Below, in pieces: positions 1-5,209 of a stretch of DNA of 7,552 nucleotides. The DNA is taken from positions 1-7,552 of the forward strand of contig WAQV01000028.1 in NCBI GenBank assembly GCA_015520065.1, written 5' to 3'. How positions within the stretch are numbered: the first letter of the stretch is position 1; every line of letters begins with the position of its first letter. The stretch comes from Candidatus Pacearchaeota archaeon (GTDB taxonomy: Archaea > Nanobdellota > Nanobdellia > Pacearchaeales > GW2011-AR1). The position numbers were made by a program, and so were the translations under genes. The notes under the pieces were generated by a model that was not told where the DNA came from, ran no database searches, and was given only the letters and a program-made list of their open reading frames with translations.

Positions 1-995
1 CATTCATTATCTGGAAGGTTGGGGCTGTCAATCATTTTTGCAACTCTGCTTCCTTGCTTTCCACGCCTTAAATAAATTCTGTAAGTTGAGCAATGTCCAA
101 CAATGTTCCCTCCAATTGCTGTTGTAGGGTCTCCAAAAAGTTGCGCAGGGTTTGCCATTACCTGATTTGTTACATAAACAGCAAGATTATGTTGTTCTGC
201 AAGTCTCATTAAATCATGCAAATACCTGTTTAATTTTTGCTGCCTGTCTGCAAGCTGTCCTCTGCCAGAAAACTCTGCTCTGAAATGAGCAGTTAAAGAA
301 TCAACAATAACGAGTTTTATCGGCTCTCCTTTTTTAATCATATCAGAGACCTTTTCAAGAAGCAACATTTGATGGTCGCTGTTAAAAGCCCTTGCAACAA
401 GAATGTTTTTCAATACTTTCTCTGGATTTGCTCCAATGCCTTCAGCTATTTGTCTTATTCTTGCAGGTCTGAAAGTTCCTTCTGTATCAATAAAAACGCA
501 TTTTCCAGAAGCTCCTCCTTTTTCTTTTGGAAGTTGAACATTTACAGCAAGAGTAAGTCCAAGCTGGGTTTTTCCTGAGCCGTACTGCCCAAACGCTTCA
601 GTTATTGAACGGCTCTCAATACCCTTTCCTCCTAAAAGCTCGTCTAAATTTTTACTTCCAGTTGTAATATAAACAACGCTCTCCCTCTTTTTTGCATACT
701 CAATTCCATCCTGAAATCCTAAGTCAAGCATATCTCTAGCAGCCTGAATAGCTTTTCGAGCAACTGCAGCACTTACTCCTGCAGCATCTCCTAAAGCAGC
801 AGGACTCATTACAGCTAATCCCATAAGGTCATAAACCCCAGCAGCTTCAAGCTTTGAAGCAACTGCTGGTCCAATTCCAGGAAGGTCAGTAAGAGTAGGC
901 TCTTTTTCAGTGTTTTTTTTGCCAGCACCCTCGGAAACCTCTTTCTCCCCAGAAACAGCTTCTTTTATTTTTTTTACGTCTTCTTTAACAGCCAT
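1..995 (-). CDS. radA: DNA repair and recombination protein RadA (3' end beyond window)
   Basis: Archaeal RecA/Rad51-family recombinase, which forms ATP-dependent filaments on single-stranded DNA and catalyses strand exchange. The 331 visible residues show an N-terminal helix-hairpin-helix domain (about 33-90, with LPGIGPAVASKLEAAG), a linker with an FxxA-like polymerisation motif (FQDG, 94-97), Walker A GQYGSGKT (136-143), IDTEGTFRP (169-177), Walker B LVIVDS (228-233), RGQLADRQQKLN (245-256), and the DNA-binding loop region after NQVMANP (277-283). Reading stops at MIDSPNLPDNE, so only about 10-15 residues of the C-terminus are missing off the left edge. The ATG at 995 is chosen because a TATA box sits about 25 nt upstream, which predicts a leaderless mRNA. 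Oddities: the Ala of FxxA is Gly, as I recall for Methanococcus RadA, and there is one extra residue in GGKGIES before Walker A. The identification is secure. Confidence 0.97.
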   Translation of the reverse strand, partial: MAVKEDVKKIKEAVSGEKEVSEGAGKKNTEKEPTLTDLPGIGPAVASKLEAAGVYDLMGLAVMSPAALGDAAGVSAAVARKAIQAARDMLDLGFQDGIEYAKKRESVVYITTGSKNLDELLGGKGIESRSITEAFGQYGSGKTQLGLTLAVNVQLPKEKGGASGKCVFIDTEGTFRPARIRQIAEGIGANPEKVLKNILVARAFNSDHQMLLLEKVSDMIKKGEPIKLVIVDSLTAHFRAEFSGRGQLADRQQKLNRYLHDLMRLAEQHNLAVYVTNQVMANPAQLFGDPTTAIGGNIVGHCSTYRIYLRRGKQGSRVAKMIDSPNLPDNE

Positions 996-1014
996 ATCTT
1001 TTCCAAAAATCCTC

Positions 1015-1024
1015 TATTTATAAA
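1015..1024 (-). promoter_or_regulatory. TATA box of radA
   Basis: The minus strand reads TTTATAAATA, a near-ideal archaeal TATA element centred about 25 nt upstream of the radA ATG at 995. With the usual 24-28 nt spacing, transcription would start at or next to the start codon, giving a leaderless mRNA. Only a weak GAGG lies in between, about 14 bases before the ATG. Position and start are inferred from spacing alone. Confidence 0.6.
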
Positions 1025-1063
1025 TATTATTTGACTACTGGATATAGATTGCAATTGATTCAC

Positions 1064-1083
1064 AACTCTCGCAGAGCTTTTTT
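1064..1083. other. Small hairpin with adjoining T/A tract between radA and the DUF457 gene
   Basis: In the 92-base gap between radA and the DUF457 gene, CTCT-CGC-AGAG (1066-1076) forms a 4-bp stem followed on the plus strand by six T (1078-1083). Read on the minus strand, it lies about 10 nt after the DUF457 stop codon and the stem extends to 6 bp with one G-U pair, preceded by an A-rich run. It could mark the 3' end of the DUF457 mRNA or a plus-strand termination point. No plus-strand gene is seen here. The stem is short, so chance is a real alternative. Confidence 0.25.
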
Positions 1084-1087
1084 GTTT

Positions 1088-1546
1088 TCAGATGAACACT
1101 TTTAAACTTAAAAATAAATCAATTATAATAAAAAACACCAAAACCATTACTTCTTTTCTTCCTCCTGTAGTTATTTTTCCTCTAAGGGTTTTTCTTAAAG
1201 GATAGAAAGGCTTAATGCCATCAGGAGTAAAGCTGTCTGCAAACAAATGAATGCTATAGCCAACAAAAAATCCTAATGCAATTTTAGGGAAAAATACTAT
1301 CAAGAGAAGAGTTGCAACAAACAAAAAACTGAAGCTGTGCGTAACTCCTCTGTGTTTTGTAAAAAACTGCAATATTCTCGCAATTTTTGGTCTTCCTACT
1401 CTGGAAAACCTCGAATCAACATCAGGCATTAGTGTTGCAAGCAGAGCAACAATAACAAAAACAATTTTTTGTTCAGTGGTTTCCAATGCTCCAATTAAGA
1501 GAAGTATAAAAAAGATGGCTATTGCAAAGTGAGTTTTCAGCATCAT
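1088..1546 (-). CDS. YdjM/DUF457-family membrane-bound metal-dependent hydrolase
   Basis: Small integral membrane protein of 152 residues, the usual size for the YdjM-like DUF457 family of predicted membrane-bound metal-dependent hydrolases. The true substrate is unknown. Family metal-ligand motifs are in order: H6 near the N-terminus, PDVDS (41-45), KHRGVTHS (64-71), and GYSIHLFADSFTPDG (96-110). The motifs are separated by hydrophobic helices at about 7-20, 28-40, 72-100 and 133-149, so the active site would sit at the membrane surface. ATG codons at 1546 and 1543 are both possible. A weak TATA-like AT-rich element lies 26-33 nt upstream, and there is no Shine-Dalgarno site. It stands 48 bp after the RPA stop codon and 92 bp before the radA start on the same strand. 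Nothing in the sequence ties it to DNA repair. The family call is firm, the function is not. Confidence 0.85.
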   Translation of the reverse strand: MMLKTHFAIAIFFILLLIGALETTEQKIVFVIVALLATLMPDVDSRFSRVGRPKIARILQFFTKHRGVTHSFSFLFVATLLLIVFFPKIALGFFVGYSIHLFADSFTPDGIKPFYPLRKTLRGKITTGGRKEVMVLVFFIIIDLFLSLKVFI

Positions 1547-1567
1547 TTTATTTTTGTTCTTAAACTC

Positions 1568-1582
1568 TGTTAAATGTTTAAA
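1568..1582 (-). promoter_or_regulatory. Weak TATA-like element upstream of the DUF457 gene
   Basis: The minus strand carries TTTAAACATTTAACAG-like AT-rich sequence centred about 26-33 nt before the ATG at 1546, in the 48-base gap after the RPA stop. The spacing fits a leaderless start, but the match is poorer than at radA or RPA. The gene may instead be reached by read-through from RPA, since no clear T-run terminator separates them. Confidence 0.3.
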
Positions 1583-1594
1583 GGAAGTTTCAAC

Positions 1595-2545
1595 TTAACT
1601 TTTCTCAAGTTTTTCAATCAGCTCATCAACATTCACTTCCTGAACAGAGTCGACAATAAACTCTGGAGTATTGAAAAATTTGTTCATTCTTACATTTCCT
1701 GAGAAAATCATCTCTTTTCCGAGAGCATTTTCTTTTTGCTGAAGCAGCATGTTTGGGTTTTCCAGTTCAGTGAGCCCTAATTTAGCAAGGTTTTCATGAA
1801 ACAGCACTGCTCTTATTGTCTCAGTGCCGTCGTCTAATACAATATTTACTAGAGCTCTTTTTTCAGGGCTTATACTGCCATGCTCTTGGCATACAAAATT
1901 CCCACTGCCCTCTTCATTAGAAACCTTTTTCTTGCATTCGCTGCAGACATAAAAATATCTTGGCTCAAATACTTGAACAATGAACGCTCTTGCTTTTGCA
2001 TTATCTCCTACTCTGAAATCAGATATCTTTTTCTCCCTTACAACTCTTTCTGTAACTACATTTTCAAGCATCTCATTGCTTAGCTTTATCTCAGAAAAAC
2101 TTCCGAGATGAATCTCATTGTCTCTCGCACTGGCATTCAAGATTTCTACAACATGTCCTTCAGATATCTGACCTTTTTCTATTAATTCAATGTGATTGGT
2201 GTCCCATAAAACTACTTTTATATTGGATGTATCATCCGCAATTATCATATTTGCAACCTTATGTTGGCGGTCGTTTCTTGTGAAGGTTCTTATAGGAAAT
2301 AAGTTTATAACTTTGCCAAGAGTGTTCACTTTTTTCATCCCTGGAAGAAGCTCGTTTATTTTGAGCCTCTCATTGTCAAATGAAATTCCTAACTCAGCAG
2401 CTATTATCTGGGCTGCCCCTTCTTTACTTATCAGCCCAGAAAGTTTTGCTATTTTAGCCTCAATTCTTCTCTCAACCTCCTCTTTTTCAAGACCAGAAGA
2501 CTTTGAAATCCTTTCAATCATTCTTTCATAATTTCCTTCTACCAT
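1595..2545 (-). CDS. Replication protein A (single-stranded DNA-binding protein, OB-fold plus zinc finger)
   Basis: Archaeal RPA large-subunit-like protein that coats single-stranded DNA during replication, repair and recombination. The 316 residues (counted from ATG 2545) contain an N-terminal helical domain (about 5-55, with ISKSSGLEKEEVERRI), a first OB fold (about 73-155, with the strand pair NMIIADDT and IKVVLWD), and a second OB fold (about 180-300) carrying a zinc-binding insertion with ligands C201, C204, C219 and H222. The second fold ends with FSGNVRMNKFF and an acidic helix. This matches euryarchaeal RPA architecture with two recognisable OB folds. An in-frame TTG at 2560 would add five residues, but the TATA box centred near 2570 lies only about 10 nt from it and about 25 nt from the ATG at 2545, so the ATG is preferred. 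Proximity to radA fits a recombination role, although each gene has its own promoter-like site. Confidence 0.9.
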   Translation of the reverse strand: MVEGNYERMIERISKSSGLEKEEVERRIEAKIAKLSGLISKEGAAQIIAAELGISFDNERLKINELLPGMKKVNTLGKVINLFPIRTFTRNDRQHKVANMIIADDTSNIKVVLWDTNHIELIEKGQISEGHVVEILNASARDNEIHLGSFSEIKLSNEMLENVVTERVVREKKISDFRVGDNAKARAFIVQVFEPRYFYVCSECKKKVSNEEGSGNFVCQEHGSISPEKRALVNIVLDDGTETIRAVLFHENLAKLGLTELENPNMLLQQKENALGKEMIFSGNVRMNKFFNTPEFIVDSVQEVNVDELIEKLEKS

Positions 2546-2564
2546 GTTCTCAAAAATCAATATC

Positions 2565-2574
2565 TCTATTTAAG
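2565..2574 (-). promoter_or_regulatory. TATA box of the RPA gene
   Basis: The minus strand reads CTTAAATAGA, centred about 25 nt upstream of ATG 2545, in the 52-base gap after the antiporter stop codon. It predicts a leaderless transcript and decides the choice of ATG 2545 over TTG 2560. Confidence 0.5.
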
Positions 2575-2597
2575 TATTTTTGTATTCCTAAAGAAGT

Positions 2598-3773
2598 TTA
2601 AACTTTCCTTTGTCTCATGACTGATGATTTCCATCTCACTAAAAGCCGTGAGAATAGAAAAGGAACAATAAAAGTAAATAAGATGCTTGATGCAACAATC
2701 ACTGAGTAAATATCTTTTCCTACAATCCCGCTGTCAAGAAGAAGTTTGATTATAATTAAGCTTGTGCTGAATCTTGCTGATAATCCTACACCCAACAATA
2801 ACGAGCCTTTAACCCCAAGTTCTTTTTTTGCCATAAGATAGCTTCCTGTAATTTTTACACCATTAGATACAATTACCACAGCCAGAATAAAGAGCGGAAA
2901 ACTTACAAGATATTTAATATCAAGAGAGATTCCAACTAACAAAAAGAAAAGCGGTGCAAAAAATCCATAAGACAAAGCTTTAATCTCTTTTTCAATAAGC
3001 TCGAGTCTTTTTTTAGGTATAAATGTTTTTACAGCAATTCCTGAAAGAAGTGCTGCAAGAGGACCGCTTTCAGCAATCTCACCTATGCCTAAAAACACAA
3101 ACAGCACAGCAAGAACAATAAAAAACAGCGTTTCAATATTGTGGATTGAAAATTTTCTGCCTTTTTCCTTTAGAGCAAGAAACCCTGCAGTAAGTGCAAA
3201 GAGAACAATTAGAGAGAAAATTACCAATGGAAACTGCATGTCCTGGTTTCCAGCAATCTTTCCTATCCACAATCCAACAATCACAAGCAGGATTATCTCA
3301 ATAATATCGTCAAAAGTTCCTATTCCAATAACAGACTGTCCAAGCTTTGTGTTTACTATCTTAAACTCATCAAGAATGGGGATTAAAATAGCCTCTCCGA
3401 CAGTTGCAAAAGACATAGAAACTATGAAAGATATAATCCATGAGTATCCGAACAAGTAATGAATTAAAATGCTTCCTGCAATTCCTTCAAGAAGAATAAT
3501 AAATGCTGCTGACTTTGCTATAAATCTTCCTCTTTTTTTAAGCTTATCAAGGTCTATTTCAAATCCTATCATAAACAACAGAAAATACATTCCGAGAGTA
3601 GCAAGAAACTCAAAAATTCCTGAGGAAGTTACATCAGGCAAAGGGTTGTAAATTGCAAGAAAAGAGCCTATAATCAAAGCAGCAAATATCCACGGCACCC
3701 TTAGCTTTTCAATAAACCTTCCTATAAGAAAAATCATAAGGAATATCACTCCTAAAAACAAAAACAGGTTCAT
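2598..3773 (-). CDS. CPA2-family cation/proton antiporter (NapA/KefB-like)
   Basis: Integral membrane transporter of 391 residues, predicted to exchange Na+ (or K+) for H+ and so set cytoplasmic pH and ion balance. Hydrophobic helices fill the whole length (about 11-13), typical of the transmembrane unit of monovalent cation:proton antiporter-2 proteins. Characteristic segments are MIGFEIDLDKLKK (68-80), SFATVGEAILIP (121-132), the ion-binding region GTFDDIIEI with adjacent D155 and D156 (152-160), FFAPLFFLLVGISLD (271-285), and the late helix GLSARFSTSLIIIK (330-343). The Asp pair, together with a lysine in a late helix (K307), resembles electrogenic Na+/H+ members such as NapA; this assignment is inference. 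The protein ends after the membrane domain, with no cytoplasmic TrkA-N/RCK regulatory domain as in KefB/KefC. The start at 3773 is well supported by GAGGTG four bases upstream. It is the only gene here with a strong ribosome binding site. Confidence 0.9.
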   Translation of the reverse strand: MNLFLFLGVIFLMIFLIGRFIEKLRVPWIFAALIIGSFLAIYNPLPDVTSSGIFEFLATLGMYFLLFMIGFEIDLDKLKKRGRFIAKSAAFIILLEGIAGSILIHYLFGYSWIISFIVSMSFATVGEAILIPILDEFKIVNTKLGQSVIGIGTFDDIIEIILLVIVGLWIGKIAGNQDMQFPLVIFSLIVLFALTAGFLALKEKGRKFSIHNIETLFFIVLAVLFVFLGIGEIAESGPLAALLSGIAVKTFIPKKRLELIEKEIKALSYGFFAPLFFLLVGISLDIKYLVSFPLFILAVVIVSNGVKITGSYLMAKKELGVKGSLLLGVGLSARFSTSLIIIKLLLDSGIVGKDIYSVIVASSILFTFIVPFLFSRLLVRWKSSVMRQRKV

Positions 3774-3777
3774 TTTT

Positions 3778-3783
3778 CACCTC
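3778..3783 (-). promoter_or_regulatory. Strong Shine-Dalgarno site of the antiporter gene
   Basis: The minus strand reads GAGGTG, followed by AAAA and the ATG at 3773. This is a perfect match to the archaeal anti-Shine-Dalgarno sequence and fixes the start. The other gene starts in the window lack such a site. Confidence 0.75.
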
Positions 3784-3810
3784 TGTTTTAACCTAATATA
3801 GAATGATGTG

Positions 3811-3823
3811 CAAATATATAAAG
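3811..3823 (-). promoter_or_regulatory. TATA box of the antiporter gene
   Basis: The minus strand reads CTTTATATATTTG in the 73-base gap after the stop codon of the upstream gene (3847..4620). It is centred about 45 nt before the ATG, so transcription would start near 3792 and leave a leader of about 19 nt that just contains the Shine-Dalgarno site. The longer leader and the GAGGTG agree with each other. Confidence 0.55.
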
Positions 3824-3846
3824 TTAATTCTGTTTTTTATTATTGA

Positions 3847-4620
3847 TTAAATCCTCCTAAAAGAGTAAGACAATTGCTTGTTTGGTCTGAAAGGCGGTGA
3901 TAGAGACTGGCGCGGTTGAGAGAGCTTTTTTATTATGAATTTTGAGCCTATAACTTCTGACACAATTGCCAAAAGCATAAGCTTCCCAAAAGCAACTCTG
4001 AAAACACCTTCTTCAACAGGGATTTTTGCAGCTTCTGAGAATCTTTTGATAATATCATCAATCTCTTCTTTAGTGAGAGAGATATTTGTTGTTTTTGGCT
4101 GTGGGGTTCTTACAATTATGTTTGTATCAGGGCCGTGACACTCAATAGATTTAACAAAAGGGTCATTTACAAGAGGGTTCAGTTTTCCTAAATCTATCTG
4201 CTTTTCAGTCGGTATCGGTTTTAAGTAACTGAGTCTTTCTGGAAGCTTTGGTTCAGGTATTCTCAGCACTTGCAATTGAGGCCTTTGCGGTTTTTGAGAA
4301 GGCTTAACTGAGAGAGATTGAGGGATGCTTTGAACAGAATGCTGCAGAGTTTTCTCAGATGCATTAAGAGTTTTCATCTGATGTGGAGAGTGCAAAACTT
4401 GTTTCCCTGTCTGTCTAATCTGAGGGTGTATGACTTTTCTTACAATTTCTTTTAGTTGCTTTTTTTGCTGTTTTTTTATCTCCTCTGCCTCTTTTTGCTT
4501 TTTTCTTAAAAATGCTTCAAGCTGCAGGATTGCAGGAGTCTTTATGTTTTTTATCAACTCCTCTGTAAATTTTAACAGAAACAATTTCCTAAACTCCTCA
4601 GAGGTTTGTTCCAATAACAT
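3847..4620 (-). CDS. Unrecognised protein: coiled coil, disordered linker and a secretion-ATPase N-terminal-like domain
   Basis: I do not recognise this 257-residue protein as a named family. Three parts are visible: an N-terminal helical region with a Lys/Glu/Gln-rich coiled coil (about 1-65), a Pro/Gln/Ser-rich probably disordered linker (about 66-130), and a folded region (about 131-233) with a basic tail ending FRRI. The folded region resembles the N-terminal domain of archaeal type II/IV secretion ATPases (FlaI/GspE/TadA group): IDLGKLNPLVNDPFVKSIEC (142-161) followed by HGP, then LTKEEIDDIIKRFSEAAKI (182-200), FRVAFGK (207-213), and SEVIGSKFIIKK (221-232), in the order seen in those enzymes. 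There is no Walker A, Walker B or other ATPase motif, so it cannot be a complete secretion ATPase. The gene starts one base after the stop codon of the coiled-coil gene at 4622..5128 and has no Shine-Dalgarno site, which suggests one mRNA and coupled translation. The domain resemblance is from memory of the family and is moderate. Confidence 0.8.
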   Translation of the reverse strand: MLLEQTSEEFRKLFLLKFTEELIKNIKTPAILQLEAFLRKKQKEAEEIKKQQKKQLKEIVRKVIHPQIRQTGKQVLHSPHQMKTLNASEKTLQHSVQSIPQSLSVKPSQKPQRPQLQVLRIPEPKLPERLSYLKPIPTEKQIDLGKLNPLVNDPFVKSIECHGPDTNIIVRTPQPKTTNISLTKEEIDDIIKRFSEAAKIPVEEGVFRVAFGKLMLLAIVSEVIGSKFIIKKLSQPRQSLSPPFRPNKQLSYSFRRI

Positions 4621-4621
4621 T

Positions 4622-5128
4622 CTATCTTTTTTCTAATGGTTGGAACTTTGTAGGCTGACTTAATGGCTGTTTTCCAACATCTGCAGTTTTTTCTTCTATT
4701 TCTCGAGTTTTTGGTTGTTGAGTCTGCTGGGAGATTGCAGAAGGAACAGATTGTGGAGATGGTGAAGGGTATGTTGATTGAGCAGTCTCAGAAGGAATTC
4801 TTTCATGCATTAAAGTTATGCCTCTTGCAATCAGTTTGTTTTGTTCTGCAAGAGTGTCCAGCTTTTCAAGAATTGCTTTTTCTGTTTTTTCATCAGTTTT
4901 CTTCTCAATCTCAAAACCTTTCTCAGCCAGAGCTTTTGCAGATGCCTCAAACAAATCCAGAAGCTTTGAAATTCTCTCAGAAAGAGTATCAAACCTTGCT
5001 GACAGGTCAGCCATTACTTTCTGCAAAGAAACGAAATTCTCAATCAATACTTTTTCTACATTTAATTCAGCACGAGTTTTTTTTCTTGTCCTAGAAGCCC
5101 TCTTTTTTTTTGAACTCTTTTTAGTCAT
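4622..5128 (-). CDS. Unrecognised Lys-rich coiled-coil protein, first gene of a coupled pair
   Basis: Soluble protein of 168 residues with no signal peptide or membrane segment and no function I can assign. It has a strongly basic N-terminus (about 1-20, mostly Lys/Arg/Ser), which could bind nucleic acid or acidic lipid. A long amphipathic helical region follows (about 22-112) with heptad-like hydrophobic spacing, including ENFVSLQKVMADLSARFDTL (30-49) and LLDLFEASAKALAEKGFEI (56-74). The tail (about 113-168) is rich in Pro, Ser, Gln and Thr and is probably disordered. It feels like a conserved DPANN hypothetical family, but I cannot name one. The in-frame ATG at 5137 would add MRY. The ATG at 5128 is preferred because it lies about 24 nt from the TATA-like site centred near 5152. 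The stop codon is one base before the ATG of the gene at 3847..4620, and both proteins combine coiled coils with Pro/Gln-rich segments, so a physical complex is plausible. Confidence 0.75.
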   Translation of the reverse strand: MTKKSSKKKRASRTRKKTRAELNVEKVLIENFVSLQKVMADLSARFDTLSERISKLLDLFEASAKALAEKGFEIEKKTDEKTEKAILEKLDTLAEQNKLIARGITLMHERIPSETAQSTYPSPSPQSVPSAISQQTQQPKTREIEEKTADVGKQPLSQPTKFQPLEKR

Positions 5129-5144
5129 ATATCTCATTAGACGA

Positions 5145-5158
5145 TATTCTTTAAAAAA
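5145..5158 (-). promoter_or_regulatory. TATA-like element of the coiled-coil gene pair
   Basis: The minus strand reads TTTTTTAAAGAATA, centred about 24 nt from ATG 5128 and only about 15 nt from ATG 5137. This favours a leaderless transcript starting at 5128. It lies in the 72-81 base divergent region shared with alaS. AT-richness makes chance matches likely, so confidence is moderate. Confidence 0.4.
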
Positions 5159-5176
5159 TCTTCGGAACGAATAATT

Positions 5177-5188
5177 AAAATTTAAAAA
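5177..5188 (+). promoter_or_regulatory. TATA box of alaS
   Basis: The plus strand reads AAAATTTAAAAA, centred about 26 nt before the alaS ATG at 5210, so the mRNA would begin at the start codon. There is no Shine-Dalgarno site before the ATG. The element sits back to back with the promoter of the minus-strand coiled-coil gene pair. Confidence 0.5.
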
Positions 5189-5209
5189 CAGTGTTTATCT
5201 TTAATAATT

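Noticed and set aside
369..578. Plus-strand open frame of about 69 codons in radA
   Set aside because: It is antisense to the RadA ATPase core. The product is rich in Ser, Phe and Asn with no recognisable feature.
2196..2531. Plus-strand open frame of about 111 codons, hydrophobic product
   Set aside because: It is antisense to RPA, which has recognisable OB folds and zinc ligands. The hydrophobicity comes from complementing charged codons.
995..2545. radA, DUF457 and RPA as a dedicated defence or repair system
   Set aside because: Each gene has its own promoter-like site, all are common housekeeping or widespread families, and no nuclease, toxin or other defence component is nearby.
3085..3459. 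Plus-strand open frame of about 124 codons inside the antiporter gene
   Set aside because: It lies wholly opposite a clear antiporter coding region, and its product shows no domain or motif. It is an antisense shadow.
4663..5094. Long plus-strand open frame (about 143 codons) opposite the coiled-coil gene
   Set aside because: It is the complement of the coiled-coil gene, whose composition and coupling to its neighbour make sense. The plus-strand product is a low-complexity Phe/Leu/Gln-rich sequence with no motif and no suitable promoter.
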